From assembly GCA_013396525.1 (NCBI GenBank), contig VWYX01001259.1, forward strand, positions 1 to 64,000: a DNA stretch of 64,000 nucleotides, read 5' to 3'. Below the pieces are notes generated by a model. That model was given only the letters and a program-made list of their open reading frames with translations. It made no database searches and was not told where the DNA came from. How positions within the stretch are numbered: the stretch's first letter is position 1; every line of letters begins with the position of its first letter. This DNA is from Chaetorhynchus papuensis. Taxonomy: Eukaryota > Chordata > Aves > Passeriformes > Rhipiduridae. Both the position numbers and the translations under genes were made by a program. Shown piece after piece: positions 36,801 through 49,097 of the stretch.

Positions 36801-39757
36801 GTATTTTACTGACTGTGATTGTTGCTGAGATGTGCATGACCATTCTTGGAAAAAGAAACAGATGACAGTTGCATTTTTGAGTTTATTTTGCTTTGGTTGT
36901 CATTTTTACTTGTTTATGAACTTTAATGAGGTTTACATGGCCTTTGACAGAATATAAGCCAAGTATATCCTGTGCTAAAATAGTAAAATCTGTGGTTAAT
37001 AGGCAATACAGTTTCATTTACCTTATGCATAGAAAATATTAATGAGAAATGAACTACAAATCATTCCCCTTTTTTTGGAAAAAGAGTAATATATTTCTAA
37101 GCTCCAGTGCAGATATTGTCTATGCTCCTTACAGTATTATTTTGGTGGGTATACTGTGCTTAGTAAATTATTCTAAATATTTTTAATACTTTTAAATTAT
37201 GACCTAGTGAATATTGTTTCCACAAATTTGCAGTGAGCCTAGTGAGTTTTTGATGATTTGAGTATTTTCAAGAAAACAAATAAATTATTCTTTAATTAAT
37301 TTTCTCATTTATGTCTTTAGAAGAGCTAAAGACACTAGACTAATACTTACAGATTATTTAGGAAGTGTTTGCTCCACATAAATACTAGACAGTTTATTTA
37401 GCAAGCTCCACCAGAGTCATCCCTAATTGCTTACATGTACAGAGATAATTTATTAAAATATTATTGTTTTCTATTCAGTTTCTATTCTGTGTGCCATGGA
37501 GAAAACTTAACATGTTGTAAGTGAGGGAGTTTTTTTTGTTTTTAATTCATCAGTGATCATCCTGGGTGCTATGCTGGAAATTTGAGTTGTGTAATAATTT
37601 AGCCATGAATGGAAAATTTATAATTAAACAAGCACATAAAAAGGAATAAATAATTAAATACTCTAAGCTTGACAATAGAGAAAGACAGATTCTACAATCC
37701 AAAGATAAAACACCTTTACTGATTATAATTTTAGATATTTTCACCAACACCTATTGAATTAAATATTTGATTAATCATTTTCTGAAATATAAAGTGGGAA
37801 ATTTGTTATATATTTGAATATATACTTCATATTCCTCTTTTTTCTCTTTTATTTTTCCTTGTACTAAATGCATAAATATGGGTTGACTGCAAATTAAATT
37901 ATTTTACCAGAACAAGTTGACACGTTCTTGTTAGGTAGAACAGAACATCAGATTTATTGCAGTAGTAAAGACAATACGTAAAAGACTCTCTCAAAAATGT
38001 TTAAAGAGAAATGTTTTCTTTCTCCCTCTTCTTTCATTTAAGTCATTATTATTTTTTATTTTTAATTTTAAGTATCTGATGTTTCTAAATTAACTTTTAA
38101 AGGAAAGTGAAGGCTGAAAAATAGGACTCATAACTCATTTTGTCAAGCTGATAAAAAAGATATTTATAAATGAAAAGAAACAGCAATAAATTATTACTTT
38201 TTTGATTGATGGATTACATTATGTTGTTCAGATACAGTAGGGGTATAAAATAAATCTTACTTTAATAACTGCTCTGTTGGATATTATTATAAATTTCCTA
38301 ATTAGAAATTTATACATGGCTTATAGTACCAGAAGTGTGATTAATTCTTAACATACTGAGAAAATATGTTATCTATGTACACTTTGAGATCTTCTGAAAT
38401 GCAAAACATGATTAACTAAACTTTTTGACAAATTAAGATTCTTGTTTATACTGTAATTTTTACAGCAATCAAGGTGAAGTGTTAAAATGCAATCACCTGC
38501 TATTTTGCATATAGTTATCTTCAAAATGACAACGTCAAAACCCAGTTAAAATCTTCTTTGAAATGTTATTTTATATATTGTTCCTCCCTGGTTCAGTAAG
38601 GGGCAGCATTTTAATTTTTTTTAATGGTTCCTAAGTTTAAAATTCATCACTCAGAGAAACTTTAAAAAAAAAAAACCTTGAAACCGTGACCCTTATTTTA
38701 TTTAACAAGCTCACAAAATTTATTTATGCTGCACATTTTTAGTGCAAAGATGAAGATCTATTGAGTTTTACAACTGGACGTGATGAGGTAGCTCTGATTG
38801 TTTCCCATCACATCTGTTGGGAGTAGTCTTTTGCATAAAACTTAAGCCAAGTGTAGGATTCTAACTCCAGCATTATTTGACATAGAATTAACACATATAT
38901 ATAGATATACATAGACAACTATAGACATCTATCTGCTTTGGTGTCACTACTAACTTACATCACTTATTTTGCATTAAGTTAAGCTGACTTTGAAATCAGA
39001 GCTGGGAACTTTTTTTTGGCCATTTTAAGACATATATTTTTTTTAAAAATTACACTTATTAAAAGCCTTGTTATAATAATGGATAATCAAATTTCTCTGA
39101 TAAATGTAATTAATACCTTATTAAATTAATTTTTATTTTAAAGCAAAGCTCAGCAAATACTTTCTATTAAATAACTTAGAAAAACTTTTTTTTTCTTGCC
39201 TACAGAACTAATTTGTCCATTTCTTTTCTCCTGGTTTCTTACAGTATTGATTGTAAAAATTTTGCAAATGTCCAAAAAAAAGAGTTGGTTTGGGTTTTGG
39301 TTCATAACATAAATGTTATGATTTCTGTGCCTCAGAAAGGTAACTGATCTGAGACACTTGGAAAACAGACAGAATTAAGATATTTTAGAGAGCAGGAAAA
39401 AAAGTGGGATTTCTTGCAAACATATTCCCAAAAAGAAACATTCAAGAATATTTCAATACCTTCTTATTTTTTTTCTCCCAATAGTCTCTATTTCTTTTAG
39501 AAAATATTTATTATCTTAAGATTCTACCTTGTGGCACTGTGATAAAATAGAGTTGTCTCAGTATGTTATGATTCGATACTTGTGCATGATCTTGAATGCT
39601 AATACTGAGTTATGCATTGTTTATGGAGTCTTACGGATGGATATATCTGACACTTAAGTTCCATCTCTCTCTAGACACAAAAAACATACATTCTAATCCT
39701 GTAAAGCATTTTGATAAATTTGAAAATTTTGGTGTTTCTTTCCAATGGCCTTGACAG
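33811..39757. other. Repeat-poor AT-rich stretch, no gene seen
   Basis: Almost 6 kb contain no recognisable transposon. There is a 15-T run at 34740-34754, a 12-bp direct repeat (aaagcccttagt, 34244-34267), a TTAATTAATTAATTTAAT run near 35882, and a long inverted repeat at 35991. No supported coding frame. Confidence 0.5.
35991..36034. repeat. Inverted repeat with 16-bp perfect arms
   Basis: The left arm 35991-36006 (atatatacacatacac) and right arm 36019-36034 (gtgtatgtgtatatat) are exact reverse complements with a 12-base loop. It lies in TA/CA-rich DNA, so it may come from microsatellite growth. Confidence 0.9.
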
Positions 39758-39846
39758 AACTTTACAAAATATGATGGCACGACAGTGATGCGATCTCCGA
39801 TTAATGCCCCACCTGTCTTCCAAAGACACCAGGGTTTTAAACACAG
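39758..39846 (+). other. Candidate 89-nt coding exon
   Basis: The segment follows 'tttctttccaatggccttgacag' and precedes 'gtgaga', a plausible acceptor and donor. Only one frame is open. It encodes 29 residues beginning NFTKYDGTTVM and ending VFQRHQGFKH, with two bases left over. An in-frame TGA lies just upstream at 39752, so the open frame is confined to the exon side there. Several CpGs cluster here (cacgac, tgcgat, tccgat) in CpG-poor DNA, which could reflect selection. I do not recognise the protein, and no neighbouring exon was found, so this may be chance. Confidence 0.25.
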
Positions 39847-40359
39847 GTGAGACCCACAATGGCTGCTGTACAGGCACATGCCTTTTCCTGCATGCATTTC
39901 TGACTGATAAGTGAAAACCAACCTGTACAACCCCTGATGTAAAGAGAAGTATATAGTTTGAAGACAAACTGCATTATGACAATGACACTGTTGACAATTT
40001 TTATTGTACTTTCTCTTATTCTTTAATACAGTTTGTATATTGATATATGGAGTTTATTAGCTTCCATTAAGAAGCGAAATACTTGAAAGAGAAGACTGTA
40101 GAGCTACAATGAGATCAAGACGGGCAGCAGAAGTGACAGAGGAGAGGAAAAGGAAAGGGGAAGTTTCGATAGAAGGTTTTGAGAAATTATGAAACAAGAA
40201 AAGGCTGCAAAGAGGTGTGCAAAAAAAGGCAATAGGAAAAGAGAGTGTGCATGAAGATGATGGATGAGAGAAGAGAAATTTGAGTGAGAAAGCTTGGTTA
40301 AAGGCAAAATAAAAGACAATCTCCGCTTCTGTCATAACAACCCCATGCAGCACTGCAGG
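39847..40359. other. Purine-rich plus strand, no gene seen
   Basis: From about 40085 to 40300 the plus strand is mostly A and G (gagagaagactgtag; 'ggagaggaaaaggaaagggg'). This produces long Ser/Phe/Leu-rich open frames on the minus strand that I do not regard as genes. Confidence 0.55.
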
Positions 40360-41032
40360 CTTGGGGAAGAGTGGCTGGAAAGCAACCACGCAGAAGTCTG
40401 TGGAGGTGCTGGTCAACAGCAGCAGAGCATGAGTTAGTGTGTGATCAGGTGGCCAAGAAGACCAATGCTATCCTGTACTGTATCAGCAATAGTGTGGCCA
40501 GCAGGACCAAGGAAGTCACTGTTCCCCTGTTCCTGGCATTGGTGAGGCTGCACCTCAGATCCTGTGTTCAGGTGCTGGAGCATGTCCAGAAGCTGGTGAA
40601 GGGTCTGGAACACAGGTCTGATGAGGAGTGGCTGAGGGAGCTGGAGTTGTTTAGCCTGAAGGAAAGAAGGCTCAGGGGAGACCTTATCACCCTCTGCAAT
40701 TCCCTGAAAGGAGGTCGTAGCCAGGTGGGGGTTGGTCTCTTCTCCCAGGCAACTGTCAGCAAGGTAAAGAGGACAAACTGTGCCAGGTGAGGTTTATGTT
40801 TTGGACATCAGGAAGAATTTTTTTCACTGAAGGATGGTTAAGCATTGGAATGGGCTGCCCAGGGAGGTGGTGGAGTCACCATCCCTGAAGGTGTTCATGA
40901 AATGACTGGACGTGGCACTTAGTGCCATGGTTGACTTTACAAGGTGGTAATTGGGAAAAGGTTGGACTCGATGATCACGGAAGTCTTTTCCAACCTTAAT
41001 GATTCTGGGACTCCGGGATTTTCTGGGATTCT
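40360..41032 (+). mobile_element. CR1 LINE 3' half
   Basis: Starts near 'gctggaaagcaaccacgcag' and continues as 'aggtggccaagaagacc', ILYCISNSVASRTKEV, LALVRLHLRSCVQ, and LRELELFSLKERRLRGDLI. It ends with the 3' UTR 'gggaaaaggttggactcgat', 'cttttccaaccttaatgattctggg'. The CR1 C-terminal RT region is open for about 139 codons but lacks everything upstream. The 3' end differs from the copy at 17.1 kb, so it belongs to a different CR1 subfamily. Confidence 0.92.
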
Positions 41033-41269
41033 CTTTCTTTATTCACTAATCACTTGTCATTTCCTAGAAAAAAGGTTCTCTTTTTCCCTCTAAAATTTGT
41101 CACCTCATTAATATAGCAGGAAGCTAAAGAATGATTACACAGCATGTGTTAGTTCTTTTCTACTGCAACAAGAAATAAATTTAATAGAATTGCTAACAGC
41201 ATTTTCTATAGCTTGCTTTCTATCCTTCACTCCTCATCAACCCCCCCCCCACTTTTTTTTTTTGTTACA
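41033..41269. other. Spacer with C and T homopolymers
   Basis: Runs of 10 C and then 10 T occur near 41242-41262. Nothing else is seen. Confidence 0.5.
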
Positions 41270-42110
41270 GTAATTGCTGTCTGAGCCTCAAAGGCTAAAA
41301 ATCGTTTTTCATCTCATGCATGAAGAATTTTAGTCTGATTGATGACAGCTATGGAACCTTTCCTTAGTCACTAAGCTGCACTAATTTGCAAGCTAAAACA
41401 ATATTAGCAAATTGTTAATGATCCATGAAACTGCAGCAGCAGCCTTAAATGTTATGCTCAGAACTTTCTTACAACCAAAGCAGCTTACCTAAATTCCCAC
41501 AATGGACACAAAATGAGATGGCATTTACAAAACAACAACAGTAGCAACCAAAATAATAATTGTGAAAGTGACAGGCTTGGCTAATGCAGTACATTAGTGT
41601 GAATAATTTGTATTGAGGGCATGTGAACAATTAACATTAAAACCCAGACCTAGTTTGTAGCAGTTTGGATTTAATTTTCACATTGAGCTAAAGCTGGTGC
41701 ACACATATCCTGTCTGCACTTAATGGCTGCAATTTTCCTCTATTTCTATCACTGTGTGGCTGGCTTTTAAAATGAACTGGAACTCTTAGGAAAGAAAACA
41801 GAGTTAATTTTGAAAATAACCTGCAAGTATCACTTTGCATTTTGAAAGAAGAGGATTTTTTTTCCTAAATGGAGCCCAAAATGCTATTTGATGATTTATT
41901 TTTTGAAGTGTTTTGAGAAATTCTGTCGAATGAGCAATATTCAAGCTGTTTCATGTTATTAGAGCATGTGGTAGTCTAGTTCCCAGTCAACATGTCAGTG
42001 TACAAGAAAACATACACTATTTTCAGCTGCGTATTTGCCATCAACAAAAGGAGACTGGTAAAGCAATATGGCCTTGTTCAGCACCTGTGTGACACACAAC
42101 AGCTAAAAGG
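41270..42110. promoter_or_regulatory. Candidate conserved non-coding element
   Basis: This 0.8-kb stretch has no transposon and a balanced, word-rich texture typical of developmental enhancers. It has many TAAT/ATTA cores, CAATTA and AAATTGTTAATGATCC-like words, and a PBX/MEIS-type composite at 41336. This is an inference from composition and motifs only. Conservation was not tested. Confidence 0.3.
41336..41348 (+). promoter_or_regulatory. PBX/HOX plus MEIS/PREP-like composite site
   Basis: TGATTGATGACAG joins a TGATTGAT PBX/HOX core to a TGACAG MEIS/PREP core. The pair is known as a high-affinity TALE homeodomain arrangement. Function here is unproven. Confidence 0.4.
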
Positions 42111-45100
42111 AAGCTTTTAAACAAAAACATTGCTCCTTCCCAGGTCACATGAAGCTTGTGTGTGCATGTGCACGTGTGTAAAGTGATTTTTAAAGCATAT
42201 TATTAGTGTGTCTCTTTTTATCTCAAAAATCAAAGTGGTGCAATGTCAAACCATTCTGAAACCCAGGGGAAGAAATGTATCTAATAAATAAAAAAGAAAA
42301 TAAGCTATTATAGAGAAAGAAAAAACATGGATCTCTCTGGATATCTTCAAATAATTGAGAATTAAAGTTCATCAGGGGGACTCTCATATTTGTAACTTCA
42401 CTATCAGTTCATCAGAGCTAATTTGTGTAATTTAACCTTATCCTTTCTATAACAGTGAAATAAAGACTTAACAATACTTCTCAAACATGATCCATTATTT
42501 TGTGTCAACTATGTTGTATTTTATTGTAGGTAAACAGTGTTCTTATTAATTATTCTCTCTCAGGAAATCATAAAAGTACCTCCTGAACTGATGTCTCCTT
42601 GAGCAAATATATACAGAGATTTTACTGTTCCAGAAGGCATAGAAACCCAAACAGGAACAGGATGAAGCTGAGTGAGTAGAGGACAATAAGAGCTGGTGAA
42701 ATGCTGCATGTTCATCTAGATCATCCTTTCTACTGCAATTGTTTTCAACTGGTGGAACAAATATTTCCAAGTAACATGTAACCTTTTTTGGTCATTTTCA
42801 GTTTCAGAGTTTCAAGGTCATAGTGAAATGTGGTTTTAGACTCCTGAACACAACATGTTACATTTATTATTGTTATGTGATTGTCAGGTTCTGTAGCAAA
42901 ATATTTTTATATGGCACCAGAATCAAAAAGTACATTAACAGGATGTATGAATTCTCTATTAATTTTTTTTTGTTTTAGTTTTTATCTAATTCATCAACTT
43001 ATAATACATCAGTATAGGTTGATCTCATTTATTTCATGGAAGGCAATTGTGTATTTTATTGCATTGTTTTTCCTTTGTGATCATCTTCTACAGCAGGTTC
43101 TTTCCATCTGAAATAAAGCTGAGTGTATGATAACACATCACCAATATCTTTGGTTTGCTGATGAGCTCAGTTTATACATAACAAATTTAAATCCTTATGA
43201 CTGCATCTGATATTTTTTATTAGAGCAGGAGAAATAACTGTACTTACCTGTTTAACTTGATTACTTTGATAGCAAAAGAAGGGAATTTGGAATGCCAAGA
43301 TTTTTTTGGACTCTCACTTATGCTTAATAAAATCCACTTTTTAAAGGTTAAAATACAAAGAAAGTACTATTAGGATGCCTTGTCTTTCACTGGGGTGAAT
43401 AAAAATACTATAAGTTGTTACATATTTATAAAGAATGATTAATCAGCTCCCATTTCATCCAAATCTCTGTATCTGTCGATGGACTATTTGATTACAAAAT
43501 ACACTGGAAAATTTTGAAGATATAAACTAAAGGATTACAGAAATAATGCTTAAGTTTTCTGTAGGAAGACAACTAAAAAGTCAATCTATGTTCCTCAAAA
43601 TATTTCTAAGAAAACCAGTTGTAAGAGGGATTTTACCAAGCCAATGACATTTCAGGTATTAGTGTCCCTACCTTTGCTGTAAAATTGATACATATTAGTA
43701 GAAAAAGCAGAGAAGTGATAAAGCAACATTTGTGAGAGGAGATGTATAAAAGAATGCCTTTAGAAGATATGATGCTGAATCAACACAACAGTCAGGGAGG
43801 CCTTCATGTCTTGTTAAGGAAAAGGTGAACTAAGAAGTTTTCAGGATTAAAGAATTTACTGTTTTGCTGAAAAAAAATTGAAATTTTAAAGGTCAGTAAT
43901 TTTGAAACATTTCATTCAATATATAATTTGAGGTCACATGAAGTCTGGGTTTTTCTGTGAAGGATTACCTCTCACAGGGTCTGACATGGACCTTGAAAAG
44001 TACTTGCAAATAAAAACTGAGACTGCTACACAAAGAGCATTAAATTATAAAACATCTTATGAGCATGGACAGATGTCATAAGGCAACATGGCAGCAGATT
44101 TTTTGGTTTTTGAATGTTGGGCTTGTTTTTTTAATATATTATGAATGATTAATATTATACCATCACCACCACATTCTGATTTACCAGTTACAAGAAGTCT
44201 TGTGGTCCCAGTGACTCATCACAAAACATGTTCTGAATTTTTTCCTCTAAATAAAAATGCCATTATGTTACCATAAAAGGAAAACAAAATTGTAACAGTA
44301 GAATCATTCAAAAATTGCAAGGATGATATGACTGTGAGAAACTTCGAAAAATTCTCTAAGCAATTTTTTATTTCCCACTTTTTGCTTTGATTGAAAAGGA
44401 AGGAGAAAGAGAAAAATTAAAGTTTTGAATTAACATTCTCTTTCCTACATACTTTGAGATTATAAGAACATAATAAGCTAGTTTTACGTAAATAATTATA
44501 TGAATTTTTAGGATACACTGGGACCTCTGTATGTCATTTACTCAGGCAATGCTTTCCATAAGTAAACTGAAGATTTTATTCTCAAAGTTTACAACATACA
44601 AACATACTGTAAAACCAGAAATGCAGTGCTGCTCATAAATATCCTTCAGTAAGTTTAACAGTGCATTTGGCAGCAAACAACATTTCAAACCTAACCTCCA
44701 GGTTCTTTTTAAAGGCCAGTTTCCTTATAGTTGAATAAATGCTTCTCTCAGCATTTGAAGACAGTTTTAACAGAAGCTCCTCCAAAAGGCAGCATTCCCC
44801 TGAAAATCTTGAACTTGCTATTATATAAGGTAGTGTCTTGATTCTTCCGTTTTTCTAGATGCATATTTTTTTCTAAACAAAGTATAATAAAACCTTTATG
44901 CATACCTTTAAAACCTTACACTAGTTGTAATATTTGATAGAGCCTGGCACCTTTTATGACACTTTGAGAAAACATTCTTTTTATTTTCAAGGTCATAAGG
45001 TTTCATCAAATGTCTGTCCTGGTTCCTAGATTGGTTTGAACTTTTGAACAAAATCCAGGAGAATGCTTATAAAGATGCACCCATCCATTGTTCAAAAACT

Positions 45101-45806
45101 TGAAATTTAAAAGAAACTGGGCAAAAAAAAAGAAAGGTGGAGGAAGTTTTCTCTTTTTTATCGGGTATGTATGAAAGCTTCTGCACAGCTCCACTAGGGC
45201 TGTAATTCCCTAATTTAGCAATGTACTATTTGTGATAGTGATCTTTCATTGTGACTAATATGCTGCTTACCAAAGTGCTGCAATGCCATCAGTCACTTTG
45301 TAGTTTCCAAAGACAAAACAAATTAGAAAACTTTCTTTAAACCATAACTCTGTGGAAGTATGAAGTTGGTGAGTTTGCTTTATAAAGAATTCTGAAAGCA
45401 TTTTTTAATTGTTACTCAACACCACTGGGGATGAAAGCTCCTTGAGTTTTACTTTGTGTTTTATATTTAGGAAAAATAAGGAAGTCAAGTCAGAGTTAAG
45501 TGAAAAATTTGATTTTTTGGAAGAGCATGAAAAAATTAGAATGCATTCCCTAATCAACTTTAGGCAAAACCAATCACTTCAAGATTACTTTTGAGTGTGC
45601 TGTTCAAATTATCCATGGAGCTATCAGTTTCATGAGGATCAAACACTCCTGAGATTCATTCAGAAACAAGATGACATCATCTGATCCACTGAGTTGAACT
45701 TCTCGAAGTTTCTCCTCTGTGTTCAAATTTGCCCTGAGACACATTTTAGAAATACCACTGAGATTCATCCTGGAATGGCATAAATTTCTCTCTAGACATG
45801 TCTAGA
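42111..45806. other. AT-rich DNA, no gene seen
   Basis: 3.7 kb without a recognised repeat. The frames at 42881-43111 and 45409-45594 are short, AT-rich and unsupported. Confidence 0.5.
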
Positions 45807-46722
45807 TGCATTTGATTTACTTGGCAAAAGTTTGGTAGCAGGGATGCTGCAGGGATAGCCTCTGTGACAAGAGGTCATGTGCTGGACACAGATGGTTCCA
45901 GGCAGTTCAAAGGGACCCACTGCAGGGCACAGCTGAGCCCACCAGCAAGGCTGCTGCAGCCTCTGTGGAAACATATTTAAGAAAGAGTAAAAAGTGCTAT
46001 ACAGGACCTGTGACAGAGGAGCAAGAAAAATGTGAGAGAAACAATGCTGCAGACTCCTGGATCAGCGAGGAAGGAGGGAGGGAGGTGCTCCAGGTGCTGG
46101 ATCTGAGGTTCATCTCCAGCCAATGGAGATTGGTGAAGCATGTTGTTCCCCTGCATTTCATGGAAGAACACAGTAGAGATATCCATGCTGCTGTCCGTCA
46201 AGGACCTTCTTGAAGGAAGCTGCAACCCATGGAACATCCATGCTGGAGCAGGTTCCTGGCAGAAACCATGGCCTGTGAGGGACCCATGCTGGACCAGTCC
46301 ATTCTTGAAGGACTGCACCCCATGGATAGGACAGATTCTTCAAGAACTGCAGCCCGTGAGAAGGACTGATGTTGGAGATGTTCGTGGTGTTTCCTCCCAT
46401 GTATCTCATGGGAGGAAACTCATGCCAGAGCACGGGAAAACTGTGATGAGGAATGTATGACAGAGGTGGAGTGTTATAAACTGATTGCAACCCCCATACC
46501 TCATCCCCCTGTGCTACTTGGAGTGGGAAGAAGCAAAAAAGCTATGAATGAAGTTAAACCTAGAAAGAAGAGGAAAGGGGAGGACATATTTTTAGTTTTT
46601 TCTTTGTTTCTCATCATCCTATTGCACTTTTAATTGACAAAAAGTTAAATTACTCTCCTCAAGTCAGGCCTGTTTTACCTCCTATGGTAAGTGGTAAGCA
46701 ATTACCCTGGTTTTAAGGCTTT
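45807..46722 (+). mobile_element. Avian LTR, interrupted at its 3' end by CR1
   Basis: It follows the same block order as the LTRs at 2318 and 58905: an early 'ggcaaaagtttggtagcagg', then 'gtggaaacatatttaagaaag', 'gagagaaacaatgctgcaga', 'gaggtgctccaggtgctgg', then repeated 'ctgcarcccatgg...catgctggagcagg' units. After that come an A/T-rich polyadenylation-type part (tttctcatcatcctattgc) and 'caggcctgttttacctcc'. Similarity stops at about 46722, where CR1 begins. A few bases after that CR1 (47281-47325, 'actcacaagcccgc', 'tcttattgtattcc') may be the displaced LTR tail. Short open frames inside are not genes. Confidence 0.75.
46390..46418. repeat. Perfect hairpin inside the LTR
   Basis: Arms tttcctcccatg and catgggaggaaa are exact reverse complements around a 5-base loop. 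The related LTR copies have a shorter version at the same place, so this one has been lengthened or better preserved. Confidence 0.9.
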
Positions 46723-46727
46723 AAGAG

Positions 46728-47266
46728 GTGATTCTGCCCCTCTACTTTGCTCTGGTGAGACTCCACGTTGAGTCCATTCCGTTTTTGGATCCCCAGCACA
46801 GGAAAAACAGCGACATTTTGGAGTGAGTCCAGAGGAGGGTCAGCAAGATGATTAGAGGGACAGAGAACCTCTCCAACGAGGAAAAGCTAAGAGAATTGGG
46901 ATTGTTCAGCCTGGAAAAAAGGCAGCTTCAGGGTGACCTAACTGGGGCCTCCCAGCACCAGAAGGGAGCCTAAAAGAGAGAATGACTTTCTTCAAGGGCA
47001 TGTGGTGATAGGAAAAGAGGGAATGACTTCAAACTGAAAAAGGGTAGGTTTAGATTAGATATTAGGAAAAAATTTTTTTACTGTGAGGATGGTATGGTAC
47101 TGGAACAGGTTTCCCAGGGATCATCCCTGGAGGTGTTCAAGACCAGGTTGGACTGGGGCTCTGAGCAACCTGGTCTCATGGAAAGTGTCCCTGCCTATGG
47201 CAAGGCAGTTGGAACTAAATGATCTTTAAGTTCCTTCCCAACATAAGCCATTCTATGATTCCATGA
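46728..47266 (+). mobile_element. CR1 LINE 3' end
   Basis: Starts about 'attctgcccctctactttgc', continues through the 'ctgagaattgggattgttcagcc'-like block (FSLEKRQLQGDL region) and 'gtaggtttagattagatatt'. It ends 'ttccttcccaacataagcc' plus 'attctatgattccatg'. It abuts the truncated LTR at 46722 with no spacer, so it probably inserted into that LTR. Confidence 0.93.
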
Positions 47267-47720
47267 ATTTTGAAATGCTACTCACAAGCCCGCAAACACT
47301 ATCTCTTATTGTATTCCAGGAGAGAAAAAACAAAGGATCATAATCTTTGCCTGAAGTGCTTTCATAACTTTTTCTATAAATAAGAGTTATCATACTCTAC
47401 TTTTAGTAAATTGTTATAAATATAATAGAAGGAAATTTATGAGAAATTTATAAAAAAAATCACAAGAACTCAAAAATAATAATAAAGAAAATTAAATCAT
47501 AAGTAATTCATAAAAAAAAAAGCACTCATAAAGCTGAAGGGATTCAGAACTTTTCCAGGAAGGGTTTGTGTTAAGATCTGAACATTCAGAGTCAAAATCT
47601 ATTTTCAGTTGTTTCATATTTCTATGCTACCTGCAAGAATTTTGTGTTAAAATATGGAGGAGGAACACCTTGAAAACTTACAGAGAAAGCAGCATGTAAC
47701 ATTTAGACTGACAATCTTAA
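47267..47720. other. AT-rich spacer, possible LTR tail at its start
   Basis: The first 60 bases may be the remainder of the LTR split by CR1. The rest is A-rich and carries nothing recognisable. Confidence 0.4.
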
Positions 47721-47725
47721 AATGG
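47721..47725. repeat. Target site duplication (left copy)
   Basis: AATGG directly precedes the TGTGG terminus of the element at 47726 and is repeated exactly at 49098-49102. Confidence 0.8.
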
Positions 47726-49097
47726 TGTGGCAGTTTGACGCTGGTTAGGCACCAAGCACCACGAAAAACTATTAACTTACTTACATCTGCTATAGCTGAG
47801 CAGAGAAGGGGAAATTAAAACTTCATTTTCATGAGGCAAAATAAGGATTATTGAGGAAAAAGGAAAACTTCAAGGCAAAACAGGTCTAAACTTAAACAGT
47901 ATATAGAAAATTTAAAAGAATAATGAGAAAACAAAGCAAAATTTCAGAACATCTTTCTCTTCTAGTATCTCCCTCTTTCCACCAACCCGCACAAGGGAAA
48001 CAAACATGGGGTTTTGGTCAGAGTTTCATTTCTTAAGTCTTTTTTTATTTTTATGGAAAAGAGCTCCTTCTGCTGTGCCATGGGATTCTTCCCACAGAAG
48101 ACAGTTTTCCGCGAACTTCTCCAGCTTCTGGTGGTTTCAAACTTCACAAACAACAGTCCTGCCCAAATCTGCTGCAGTGAAAAAATCTCTCCCACGTGTC
48201 TCACAGACTTCTCACAACTGCCAGCGTGGGTCATCTTGGTTCATGGAGTTTTAGTGTTTTAAGGACGAGCTATTCCAGCCTGAAAGCAAAGGCTCTCTTT
48301 TTCAATTTCTAAAAGCCTCTCACAACATCTATGTGATCTGGTGTGAGCACTCTTTTTTTCATGGGCTGTGCATGGATCTCTGCACCCTGCCATGCACTTC
48401 AATGGATTAAAGAGAAACAGTGTGTTGTATTATAGTCCTCACCACGGCTTGCAGGAGTATCTCAGCTCTGGTGTTTGGAGCACCTCCATCCTCTCCGTTC
48501 CCTCCACCGGCCTTAGTGCCACCATGTTTTCTTCTTCCTCGTGTGACCTCACTTTTCCTTTCTCTCTGACTTGGAAGAAAGTTGGTGTCTGTTAAGTTGC
48601 AGCTGAGATGTTGATTTTGTCTGGGCTCTGCATCGGGGAAATACTTGCCACGTCTGTCATTGCCGCTTGCGTGGAGTTTTTTGCCCAGTTCAGCATGAAC
48701 CGCACCAGCCACGTGGAAGGGCCTGCCAGCCCCAGGTGGGCTGTGCCAGCCCCAGAGGCCCATGCTGTGCGTTCCCAGCTGCTCATGGCTGTTCATAGCT
48801 CTTGCAGCTCCTGGGTGGTTCTCCCAGCAGCCTGGCCCAGTGCCGCTGGGCGCCAGCAACCTACTCCAGGAGGAGGCCCAGGGGGCCCCCAGTCACCAGG
48901 GAAGCAGGGAAAAAAGGAACTTCTCATGCTTCCTCCTTCCTTAAACTCTGTCATCACAGAGGTGTTACCAGCCTGTCCCATTGGTCTAGAGACCTCCCAT
49001 CAGCTGGTTAGCTCTGTGCCAGTCACAGAAGGTTCAAACAGCTGGGTTTTTTTTCTGTCTCTACAAACCAAGTGTTCCAAACTGCTAAACCACCACA
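47726..49097 (-). mobile_element. Complete LTR-type element (solo LTR or non-autonomous ERV), minus strand
   Basis: Termini are TGTGGCAGTTTG on the left and CTAAACCACCACA on the right, so it reads TGTGG...CCACA with imperfect inverted ends of about 12 bases. The 5-bp AATGG flanks are identical, marking an intact insertion of 1,372 bp. On the minus strand it has a block (ggaggtgctccaaacaccag, 'agctgagatactcctgc') clearly related to the module in the other LTRs of the window. GC and CpG content rise sharply between 48450 and 49000. Open frames on both strands (up to 170 codons) overlap each other and show no gag/pol/env motifs. The 5-bp duplication suits ERVL-type integration but does not prove it. 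Confidence 0.8.

Noticed and set aside
40057..40416. A 119-codon Ser/Phe/Leu-rich minus-strand protein
   Set aside because: It is the complement of a purine-rich tract, where stop codons are rare by composition.
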